DNA of 64,000 nt, taken from positions 963,501 to 1,027,500 of the forward strand of contig JAYKKM010000416.1 of assembly GCA_035772405.1 (NCBI GenBank), written 5' to 3'. This DNA comes from Chrysogorgia sp. JL179-B06 (taxonomy: Eukaryota > Cnidaria > Anthozoa > Scleralcyonacea > Chrysogorgiidae). A program made the translations under genes and the position numbers. Shown here piece by piece: positions 54,028-64,000 of this stretch. Positions within the stretch are counted from its first letter, which is position 1. Every line of letters begins with the position of its first letter. The notes beneath the pieces are model-generated. The model was not told the DNA's origin. It worked only from the letters and a program-made list of their open reading frames with translations, and made no database searches.

Positions 54028-55708
54028 ACAAGTTCACACGATGCCGGTACGAAATGAAACCGTAACGAAATCCTTACGGTTAAGCCTTGCGTTCACACGA
54101 TACCGGTATGAAATGACATGAAACCAGGGGCGAAACTCAAGGGGGGTGTAGGAGGGTGTGACACCCTCCCAAAAATACTAAAAACGCCAATTGGCAGGGC
54201 AAATGGGCAATCAGAGATCTTGCAGGGCAGCGCAGACAGAGGCTAGGAGAGAAGCTAGTTAAGGTAATCTACGTATGGGCTTCATCTACACGAGATTTTA
54301 CAAACGGGTGTAGCCTGAAGTGTTAGCCAACCCCAAACCCTTGCCACGCGACAATCTCATTCCCAGAGCCTGCGCAGGCTGTGGGAACGAGATTGGCTGC
54401 GCAAGTGTTAGATTGGTTCCCAGACCCTTCTGTCAGTACTAGGCCCAAAAAATGGCGGCACTTGGAAAGAGGCAGCATGTAAGCTTGGATTCATTTGAAA
54501 TATGCTCGCTGTAGAATTAGATGAAAAAGTTTGCTCAAATTGCTGCAAATTGTGTTTCCGAGCTTCTAGATTTCAAAATTTTCCGGAGAGTACCCCCGAC
54601 CCACCTAAAAATGCGGTCACTGATTATCTCCAAGATTTTTTAGGCAAAACATATTTACCTGTTGTCGACATTAGGCTCCCCAACTTTAAATGCGTTCCTA
54701 CGCCTCTGCTTCCAGAAAAACAATGCATGACGATTATACTTTTGTCAGTTTTATGCACGATCAATGATCAATTCTGTATTTTATACGAATTAACTAAAGT
54801 GACCTTAGTCCGCGCACGCAGCGGTTGTGCAGCTGTTCATTGGTACTGTGCTTTAGGAAACCGGAAACGCGCGGGCTGTAGTTGTGTCATCCTCGTTGGA
54901 GACGGCTGAATGCCTATTTTCGTGGTCTTGCTATAAATTAATATCTATTTTTAACTCTATGTATTGCCAATTGCCAGTTTGCCATCACATACCAGACTGA
55001 CAATAGGAATTTAGTTCAAATGCATGTATAGATTGAGGAAGGCTTCCATTTATACGTTTCGGTACATTTTACCTACGGAGTTGCAGGGCACTAAAGATTT
55101 TAGCAGGGCAATTTTAATGTACGGGGGGTACATAAAAACGAAAAAGGGCTAGTTTCGCCCCTGCATGAAACCGTAATGCTAACCGGAACGATTTGAAACC
55201 GCAATGCTAACCGGAACGATATGAAACCGTAACGTATTATTCCTTACCGGCATCGTGTGAACACCTAACCGTAATGATTTCATCACGGTTTTACGAAATT
55301 TTTCTCCCCGCCAAAAAATACGGAGTAAAAGAAGCGCGGTGGCGGGAATTTTAATAAAAATGGAGTTAATGAACTTGATAGTTGGGTTTTCCATATTGGC
55401 TATCCTAACAGGCTTGTGTAGCACATTACAACTGAACTTAAGTTTATTACAACAACGTTTGACGGACAATAAAAAGAAAAGACGCATTTTATTAACCATT
55501 CCACCTAGCTTGGAACCGATTCTTCGTTACTTTTTGTTTTTTTCTTCGGAGGCATAATAGCGTTTAATCGTTTATGGCAGTATCGAATATTGCATAGTGA
55601 CTGCGATCAAAACGGTCAGCAATAATCAAAAACTCGAAATCATACCGGCATACCGTGATGATTTAATGCCGGTACGCTTTCGTACCAGCATCGTGTGAAC
55701 GGGGTCTA
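54028..55708. mobile_element. Harbinger-like element interrupted by a hAT element
   Basis: GTTCACACGATGCCGGTACG at left and the near-complement (CGTACCAGCATCGTGTGAAC) at right, plus a second inner pair (GTTCACACGATACCGGTATG / CCGGCATCGTGTGAAC). GATATGAAACCGTAACG-type subrepeats lie near both. A 72-codon ORF at 55339-55557 ending in DNKKKRR looks like a Harbinger N-terminus, as at 38484. Confidence 0.65.
54125..55163. mobile_element. Non-autonomous hAT element with exact 8-bp target duplication
   Basis: CAGGGGCGAAACTCAAGG left, TAGTTTCGCCCCTG right. CATGAAAC is present immediately on both sides (54117-54124 and 55164-55171). It contains the 18030-type dispersed repeat (54240-54620) and a 135-codon ORF without recognisable motifs. 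No transposase. Confidence 0.92.
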
Positions 55709-56085
55709 ATAATGTTAGCTCGATATTGCTCTGATAAAGATCCGAGTTTCAGGGACAAAAGCTCAGTAAATTAAATATTTTTACACATCATGGTGTAACC
55801 GAAATTAATTAGACGTACTTAACAATTTTTATTTTGTAAAACCCTATTTCAAATACGGCCGATTAATCGGATTAATTGGTACATATTATCCACCCTTAGA
55901 TATCCATAATTACATAAATAATAATATACGCCCACTCCTTGTTCCATAGATTCATGAAATAAAGTAGAGGGGACATCTTCTCTTAAATTCAGCCAACCCC
56001 GGTAACCAATTGAACGCCGCCGTATTGGCTAAATTGTGGAGCAAATTAATAATCAGCCATCTTTAGGTACTAGTGGTCGGCCAAG

Positions 56086-56275
56086 TGAGTTATATATATA
56101 TATATATATACTCTCAGGATTTATCGGTGAAGGAAAATTTCGAGTTTTGGAACATATACATTTTAAGACCAAACCCGGACCAGTTGCGAAAAATGCAACT
56201 TCAAGGCCTTCCGGTTGGAATTGAACCGCGACCCTGCGATGCTAGTGCAGTGCTCTGACCACTGAGAACATGTAG
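56086..56275 (-). mobile_element. SINE family C (tRNA-derived), (TA)n tail
   Basis: On the minus strand: TGGTCAGAGCA (A box), GGTTCAATTCC (B box), body GTTGCATTTTTCGCAACTGG, then CCTTCACCGATAAATCC and a (TA)n tail at 56090-56110. 55720-56085 shows no recognised feature. Confidence 0.7.
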
Positions 56276-56354
56276 TTAGTTTAGTCGAGTGAAATTCCAA
56301 ATATTACCTGTTATTATGCAAAATATTATCTATATATATATATATATATATATA

Positions 56355-56716
<362 letters not shown>

Positions 56717-56766
56717 CACGAAGAACTAAAAGTTTCAAGTCTGGAATTCTCGATCGTTATACCTAC

Positions 56767-57070
56767 CCTTTTCCAGTCACTTTGGTCAAGTATTGCCGAC
56801 GCTGTCTCACGGTTGTTGTTATCGACAGCCCACTCCAAACACGTCTTCGGGTTTTTCACGTTGTTGCTGTCGACGACCAGTCTCGCTCCGGAATCCAACA
56901 GCAATTGCAACACCTCCGTGTGACCTTCTAAGGCGGCAAACATAGCTGGCGTCTCGCCTACACGATTTTCATTATTGATGACGCTGGGTTTACAACGAAG
57001 GAGGCGTTCTACTGTCATTGTGCAACCAGAGGCCGCAGCAAAATGAAGAGGAGTCTCCAATTCATAGTTA
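56767..57070 (-). CDS. TRPA exon D (last ankyrin repeats)
   Basis: Acceptor TATCTCAG, donor [46 protein letters not shown], then [20 protein letters not shown] and DQSDWKR. Two to three ankyrin repeats, then the start of the linker that follows them in TRPA proteins. It ends in phase 0. The 9.9 kb intron that follows carries the giant-palindrome transposon, Crypton and Penelope fragments. Confidence 0.9.
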
Positions 57071-57119
57071 CTGAGATAAATAAAAGCAAAAATAACAGCT
57101 ATTTAAGAAATGTGCTAAT

Positions 57120-57590
57120 ATATACACTGCGTCAAGCTCATATCCTCAGAACAATGTTTCTGATAATCCCAGACAGTAATCGCACCTGTAACCTTCTGAT
57201 TGCCGGTGAGACGCTCTAACCAGGTTTTAAAAATAAAAATATCGGGCACTTTTTGAAAGAAATTTCTGGTAAATTCGGGTAATATTGCTGTTAAATATTC
57301 ATTAAAATTTTATATGGGCTATAAGGGCTATATCACAGACGATAGATGAAGTACTCTCCTATTTTGGTGAGGAAACCGCTGAGAAATCTAGTCACATATG
57401 AAGTTGCGCCTGCCACACTGCATCCGATGATCGACAGTCCACTCTTAATTTTTCGGGCAAAAGTGCTTTGCCCCCCAAACATAACTGGTCAGGTACGCCT
57501 ATGGAGACTCGGATAGAGAGCGAAGGTTACAACGATGTACTGGTTCGATTGATATATGTACTGCCTATGCGGCAGTAAATATATCATCCA
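57120..57590. mobile_element. SINE-B fragments
   Basis: 57120-57225 inverted SINE-B (CGCACCTGTAACCTTCTGAT then GGTGAGACGCTCTAACC). 57505-57590 holds the SINE-B leader (GTACTGGTTCGATTGATATA). 57590-58185 is AT-rich without recognised features. Confidence 0.6.
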
Positions 57591-58189
57591 AAGAGCACTC
57601 ACAAAACAGCTATTGTACGAGCTGTGGATGATTATTTTAGTTAGTTTCTTATCTATATATATTGTATAATTTTAATATTGTTTTAGGAGTATTTTTATGA
57701 TTGTATTAGGTAAACACAGGACCCTGTTGATCAAACAGTACTTTTTGTACTGATTAGGTTATCCTGTTTTCAATATTCGTAAATAATAATAATAATAATA
57801 ATCACTATGTGATCGCCATCAAAACAACTCCACTGCCGATAAATTAGAAGCAATCAATGACTTCATATTTTCAAAACAACTCATATATTCAACTTCAATT
57901 AGCCATATATTCTTGACTAAATTGATAGGAATGCTGAAACTTTAGGAATAAACTAAAGTCGGTAAGGTCTTTCATATGAACGTCATTTGTACTGTATTTT
58001 TCCTGGAGTACCCTTTAGTGTAGGTTTAATTAAACATCACCCTCTGTCTCGGATGAAAAGGTCAACCATATCCTGTATTATTATATACCAAGTATCAAAG
58101 TTCCCTTTCTCTAGTATGTCGACGGTCTCGGGACCACAAAACATACTGTTTCCCTCGGTCCCAGTAATTATTGCCTTTAAATAAGTGAT

Positions 58190-58550
58190 ATTGACACTGA
58201 TACTGATACTCGGATATTGACACCAACACTGACATTGACACTGACCACCGACACCGATACCGACACTGACACCGACACTTACTGACACTGACACTTACAC
58301 CGTCACCGACACTGGCACTGATACTGATACACCAACATGCCCTTTGTCACTCTATATGACAATAATTCGCCTAAACGCGAATCCACCAATCCATATCTTC
58401 AAATCGAAACATACCATTTAATCGTTGCACCATTATCCACTGACACCGAACACTTACACTGACACCGACACCGACACCGACACCGACACTGACACCGACA
58501 CCGACACTTACTGACACTGACACCGACACCGACACTGGCACTGATACACC
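58190..58550. repeat. (GACACY)n arrays with a 230-bp tandem duplication
   Basis: Hexamers GACACT/GACACC at 58190-58335 and 58437-58548. Between and after them ACACCAACATGCCCTTTGTC through GCACCATTATCCA occurs twice (58330-58437 and 58547-58653); the second copy runs into TRPA exon C. ORFs of VSVSVG type are artefacts. Confidence 0.85.
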
Positions 58551-58629
58551 AACATGCCCTTTGTCACTCTATATGACAATAATTCGCCTAAACGCGAATC
58601 CACCAATCCATCTTCAAATCGAAACATAC

Positions 58630-58892
58630 CATTTAATCGTTGCACCATTATCCAGTAAGTATGAAACTGTTCTCCACTTTCCCAAGCTAGCAGCTAAGTG
58701 CAAACAGGTCTCTGATCTCGAATTCACGGCGTCAATCAAAGTTTTCTTCGCTTCCTCACCGTAGTTGGCTTGTACGAAATTTACCAACACTTTAACAGTG
58801 GGCAGATTACTGCATGTGGCTTTGTGTAAAGCGAGCTTGGTATGTGGTTTGTCCACGTCATACGCCCCATGGAGGAGAAGTAACTTCAAATT
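58630..58892 (-). CDS. TRPA exon C (ankyrin repeats)
   Basis: Acceptor CAATCAG, donor GTATGT. NLKLLLLHGAYDVDKPHTKL, LALHKATCSNLPTVKVLV, and SETCLHLAASLGKWRTVSYL then LDNGATIK. It ends with two bases (TG) that the first T of exon D completes to Cys. The last bases of this exon and its donor are duplicated at about 58392-58440. Confidence 0.85.
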
Positions 58893-59010
58893 CTGATTGA
58901 GGATTAAAAAGGAAAAAATTATCAAACCCACTAATAATTCATCAGTGCTTACTTCGCTATAAGTAACTAGTTACGTTGAAACTAGTTACAGGTAATCATT
59001 ACTTTTCTTT

Positions 59011-59695
59011 GTAACTGTAACTGTAACTGTAGCTGTAATTACTATAACTGTAACTGTAACTGCAACTGCAACTGTAACTGCAACTGTAACTGCAACTGTA
59101 ACTGTAACTGTAACTGCAACTGTAACTGTAACTGTAACTGCAACTGCAACTGTAACTGCAACTGCAACTGCAACTGCAACTGCAACTGCAACTGCAACTG
59201 CAACTGCAACTGCAACTGCAACTGCAACTGTAACTGTAACTGCAACTGCAACTGTAACTGTAACTGCAACTGTAACCGCAACTGCAACTGCAACTGCAAC
59301 TGTAACTGCAACTGCAACTGTAACTGCAACTGCAACTGTAACTGCAACTGCAACTGTAACTGTAACTGTAGCTGTAATTACTGCAACTGTAACTGCAACT
59401 GCAACTGCAACTGCAACTGCAACTGTAACTGTAACTGTAACTGCAACTGCAACTGCAACTGCAACTGTAACTGCAACTGTAACTGCAACTGTAACTGCAA
59501 CTGCAACTGTAACTGTAACTGTAACTGTAACTGTAACTGTAACTGTAATTACTGTTACTGTAACTGCAACTGTAACTGTAACTATAACTGTAACTGTAAC
59601 TGCAACTGCAACTGCAACTGCAACTGTAACTGCAACTGCAACTGTAACTGTAACTGTAACTGCAACTGTAACTGCAACTGCAACTGCAACTGCAG
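59011..59695. repeat. (AACTGY)n hexamer array
   Basis: About 114 hexamers, each AACTGT or AACTGC, in an irregular two-letter order with a few AGCTGTAATTACT interruptions at about 59033, 59370 and 59548. It lies in the intron between exons B and C. ORFs of VAVTVT, SCSYS or QLQL type are artefacts. Confidence 0.95.
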
Positions 59696-59770
59696 TCATT
59701 TAGATTTTCACACAAAAGAAAAAAAGCTTAATTGTTGAAGCAAAATTAATTTAGTAGATATGAAACTAAC

Positions 59771-59863
59771 TTCAGGGGAACCAACAGCTGCGGCGTAATG
59801 AAGTGAAGCATATCCATTTTTATCATTGTCTTTAAGATACACTTTATAATCGCTGTATTGATC
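59771..59863 (-). CDS. TRPA exon B (ankyrin repeat)
   Basis: A 93-bp exon of 31 codons between CTTTTCAG and GTTAGT. NDKNGYASLHYAAAVGSPE is a canonical ankyrin start (G.ASLHYAA..G). Phase 0 at both ends. It lies between two long microsatellites in the neighbouring introns. Confidence 0.85.
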
Positions 59864-59933
59864 CTGAAAAGGAAATAAAAGTTTGAAGTTTATAAGTGGA
59901 AGAATGGAAGATCGAAAACAGAAAACAGAAAAA

Positions 59934-60467
59934 GGACGACGACGACGACGACAAGAAGAACAAGAAGAACAAGAAGAACAAGAAGAACAAGAAGAACAAG
60001 AAGAACAAGAAGAACAGAAGAATAAGAAGAACAAGAAGAACAAGAAGAACAAGAAGAACAAGAAGAACAAGAAGAACAAGAAGAACAAGAAGAACAAGAA
60101 GAACAAGAAGAACAAGAAGAACAAGAAGAACAAGAAGAACAAGAAGAACAAGAAGAACAAGAAGAACAAGAAGAACAAGAACAATGACAATGACAAGAAC
60201 AATGAAAATGACAAGAACAATGACAAGAACAATGACAAGAACAATGACAAGAACAATGACAAGAACAATGACAAGAACAATAACAAGAACAATGACAATG
60301 ACAAGAACAATGACAAGAACAATGACAAGAACAATGACAAGAACAAGAACAATGGCAAGAACAAGAACAATGACAAGAACAAGAACAAGAACAAGAACAA
60401 GAACAAGAACAAGAACAATGACAAGAACAATGACAAGAACAAGAACAAGAACGAGGGCCAGAACGAG
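59934..60467. repeat. T-poor (AAGAACAAG)n then (AATGACAAGAAC)n arrays
   Basis: 59934-60180 is a 9-bp AACAAGAAG array and 60180-60465 a 12-bp AATGACAAGAAC array, almost free of T on the plus strand. On the TRPA sense strand this is a pyrimidine-rich intron 70 bp upstream of exon B's acceptor. Confidence 0.95.
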
Positions 60468-60540
60468 TAATTTAACAAAGACGAATACGGAGGGTAAAAG
60501 GGAGTCGACATACATGGACATGAACGTTATTCACACTTAC

Positions 60541-60808
60541 GTTTGTAGAGCAAACATCAATAATTTCTTTCAACACCTTAGAGCGTGTAGCAGCGATGTG
60601 GAATACATTTTTTTTCCGACAATCTACATCACCCAGCTTAACAATTGATTGTTGAATGATGAATTTAGCTATTTCGTGGTAGTCTTTGTCGCACGCTATC
60701 ATCAAGGCAGATCGTCTATCATATTTTCTTTGCAAATTAACTGTGTTTCCACTATATTTGTTACGGATAAATAGTTCGACAATTTCAAGTTGTCCTTCTT
60801 CAGTTGCC
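60541..60808 (-). CDS. TRPA exon A (ankyrin repeats)
   Basis: Acceptor TTTTGTAG, donor GTAAGT. It encodes ATEEGQLEIVELFIRN, DRRSALMIACDKDYHEIAKF and NVFHIAATRSKVLKEIIDVC, which are ankyrin-repeat helices. It opens with one base of a split codon, so at least one more exon precedes it. It ends in phase 0 after STN and joins DQYSDYK of exon B. Confidence 0.8.
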
Positions 60809-60879
60809 CTACAAAATAATAAAAATAAACGTGGAATTTGAACTTTTTGTTACACTAAAGTTTCAAAAAAATTTTCTGA

Positions 60880-61195
60880 GAGATCATATACAGACGATAC
60901 ATTGACGATCGTTAATGCTCATATCCTCAGAAAAATCGCGAACCTCTAACCTTCTGATTACCAGTGAGACGCTCTAAGGATTGAGCTACCGAGACTCAGA
61001 TGGAGAGCGAAAGTTGTACAATGATGTACTTCTTCGATCGTACGTCTCACCAGAAATCAGAAGGTTATAGGTTCGATTCCTGTCCGGGACTCAATCATTT
61101 TTCTGAGGATATGCATGAATTTGACGATCGTCCATGTATCGTCTGTCTACTCCAAGCTCTCCCACATTCACTACATGCAACAGTGTATATATTAA
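60880..61195. mobile_element. Head-to-head SINE-B pair
   Basis: 60885-60998 inverted SINE-B (tRNA-like part TAACCTTCTGATTACCAGTG). 61040-61195 plus-strand SINE-B with GGTTCGATTCC B box, ending GTGTATATATTAACA. Together they form a hairpin-capable inverted repeat. Confidence 0.75.
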
Positions 61196-61199
61196 CAGA

Positions 61200-62478
<1,279 letters not shown>

Positions 62479-62479
62479 A

Positions 62480-63961
62480 TTAAAGTGCCTATGAAAATTA
62501 AAAATTCAGTTGTAAAATAACTCTCTTGTTTGAAAGAACTCTTGAAACTAGAAAGACTAACCATTTGCAACTTTTCCTTATCTCACTACACTCTTGAGAT
62601 ATTAAGATTTGTTTGATATGTAGAAGAACATACTTATGACATCACACTGTATAATAGCTTATTGAAAACTCTTATATATCCTTGAGATTGTGTAATAAAA
62701 TCACTTGAAATGCAGGTCATCAAATATATGCAAATCATCAAACGATTCCATGTGATAATGATAAAGATATGCAGAATTTTTCAATAAGTCATTATGCATT
62801 GTGATGTCATAAGTATGATCATTTACATATTAAACAAATCTTAATATCTCAAGAGTGAAGTGAGATATGAAAAAGTTGTAAATGGTTATTATAATAATAA
62901 TAATAATAATATTTATTTATTTATATAGCGCTATTTCCAATAAAATACATTGCCCAATAGCGCTTTACAAAACTCTAAAAACCGTTACCATTACATTGTG
63001 GTGGTTTACAAGGAATTAAAAATAGTTTAAAATCTATATATCTAAGAATCTAAAAATAAAAGTAATTATTTACAGTTCATATGCTTTCTCAAAAACGTAG
63101 GTCTTAAGTTGGTTTTTAAAACTTGATAGAGATGTAGCGAACCTCACTTGCTGCGGCAGAGCATTCCACTCCAAAGGTGCAGCATGTGAAAAAGCCCTAA
63201 AACCGTATGTACGTAAATTAAAACTTTCTAAAACTAATTGTTTACTCTGTGCTGACCGGAGATTACGGCTAGGTACATAAGTGTTAATAAGGTCAGATAT
63301 ATATTGAAGAGCTAGACTATTCAGTGCTTTATATGTCAGTAACAGTAATTTGTATACGATCCTTTGTTTGATTGGTAGCCAATGCAGGTTGTACAAAACT
63401 GGCGTAATATGTTCTCTTTTACGAGTAATTGTAACTACCCTCGCAGCCGCATTTTGAACTTTCTGCAAACGTTCTATGAGGTAACAGGGAAGTCCGTATA
63501 GAACTGAATTGCAAAAATCAAGCCTGGATGTTATGAATGCGTGAACTACAGACTCCGCAGATCTGCGGCTAAGGTATTTTCTGATTCTGCTTATCTTCCT
63601 CAAATGATGGAAACCAGACTTGCAGATGTTGGCAATGTGATTTTCTATAGACAAAGATGAGTCCATAAGTACACCAATATTTTGCACTTTATGTTTTCGA
63701 TGGACTATCTCATCACATACTAATAGGTTTTCCAGAGAAGGAAGGGGGCGATGACGTGCGTTCAGCAGGAGAAGTTCTGTTTTGTCTCCATTTAGCTTTA
63801 ACTTGTTCCAGGCCATCCATGTGTCAACATCACGTATGCATGCTTCCATTCGAGATCTCGCCATGCTCATGTCATCAGGACTGGAAACTTATAGTTTCAA
63901 GAGTTCTTTCAAACAAAAGAGTTATTTTACAACTGAATTTTTCATTGCATAGACACTTTAA
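62480..63961. mobile_element. TTAA-flanked foldback element interrupted by an L2 LINE
   Basis: TTAA at 62480-62483 and 63958-63961 next to AAGTGCCTATG and CATAGACACTT. Inverted arms: AACTGAATTTTT... right, AAAAATTCAGTTGTAAAATA left; centre near 62700-62760. The right arm is split after AAATGGTTA (62887) and resumes at TAGTTTCAAGAGTTC (63892). Confidence 0.8.
62888..63890 (-). pseudogene. 5'-truncated L2-clade LINE
   Basis: The minus-strand frame from about 63888 to 63070 is open: SPDDMSMA, TWMAWNKLKLNGDKTELLLL, QNIGVLMDSSLSIENHI, RLDFCNSVLYGLPCYLIERL, QKVQNAAARVVTITRKREHI, LHWLPIKQRIVYKLLLLTYK, WNALPQQVRFATSLSSFKNQ, LKTYVFEKAYEL. NAAARV...(R)..HI.PVL..LHWLP...RI.(Y)K.L.L.YK.L is the L2 signature. 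The catalytic RT core is missing, with a 5' break near 63888. The 3' UTR ends GCGCTATATAAATAAATA then (ATT)n (minus sense), the L2-type tail that SINE-A also has. Confidence 0.85.
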
Positions 63962-64000
63962 CAATGTTGTAGGAACATGAAAAACAATTGGATAGATTAA

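Noticed and set aside
54502..54909. 135-codon ORF inside the hAT element as a transposase
   Set aside because: No hAT motifs; the related copy at 18 kb does not keep the frame.
58986..60648. Long ORFs (VTVAVT, SCSYS, QLQL, KNKKNK, RRTRRT, FLFLFL types)
   Set aside because: Microsatellite translations open in several frames on both strands; the only real coding parts here are TRPA exons A and B.

Overview
The window reads as a repeat-saturated, AT-rich metazoan genome, most likely an early-branching invertebrate such as a cnidarian. That is an inference from intron-rich genes, a TRPA-type channel gene, TTAGGG-like repeats and the mix of Polinton, Penelope, Crypton, L2/CR1, RLE-type LINE, hAT and Harbinger-like elements. 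There are no bacterial features. Only two host genes are recognisable, and both are incomplete.

Host gene 1, plus strand, 8.55-11.43 kb: two phase-compatible exons of an LTV1-like ribosome-biogenesis factor. Exons before and after them were not found. Host gene 2, minus strand, about 36.1-60.8 kb: a TRPA-type cation channel. Nine exons (ankyrin repeats, linker, S1, S2, S3-S4/S5, pore-S6) join with matching reading-frame phases at every junction and give about 668 residues. The N-terminal exons lie beyond the right edge, and the last exon is uncertain. The two genes point towards each other.

Layout. 0-2.5 kb: 3' part of a Polinton-type family B DNA polymerase. 2.5-8.5 kb: tandem repeats and tRNA-derived SINEs. 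8.5-11.4 kb: LTV1 exons, with LINE debris, a hammerhead-like motif and a TTAA-flanked foldback element in the intron. 12.6-24.5 kb: graveyard of decayed LINEs with MITEs nested in them. 25-36 kb: foldback elements, a hAT transposase remnant, and a 2.5 kb inverted-repeat element carrying a decayed Cys-cluster/PIN-like protein gene. 36-61 kb: the TRPA gene, whose introns hold RLE-type LINE fragments, a 21-bp satellite, a 2.4 kb transposon that is one giant palindrome with an OTU-like ORF in each arm, Crypton recombinase exons, a Penelope endonuclease fragment flanked by inverted repeats, a hAT element nested in a Harbinger-like element with an exact 8-bp target duplication, and long microsatellites. 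61-64 kb: SINEs, (TA)n, and an L2 LINE inserted into a foldback element.

The strongest candidates for something undescribed are the giant-palindrome transposon (47570-50010), the Cys-cluster/PIN-like inverted-repeat element (about 29930-32402), the family of at least nine TTAA-associated foldbacks, and hammerhead-like motifs in Penelope-type ends. All family names come from motif recognition by eye; no database search was possible.
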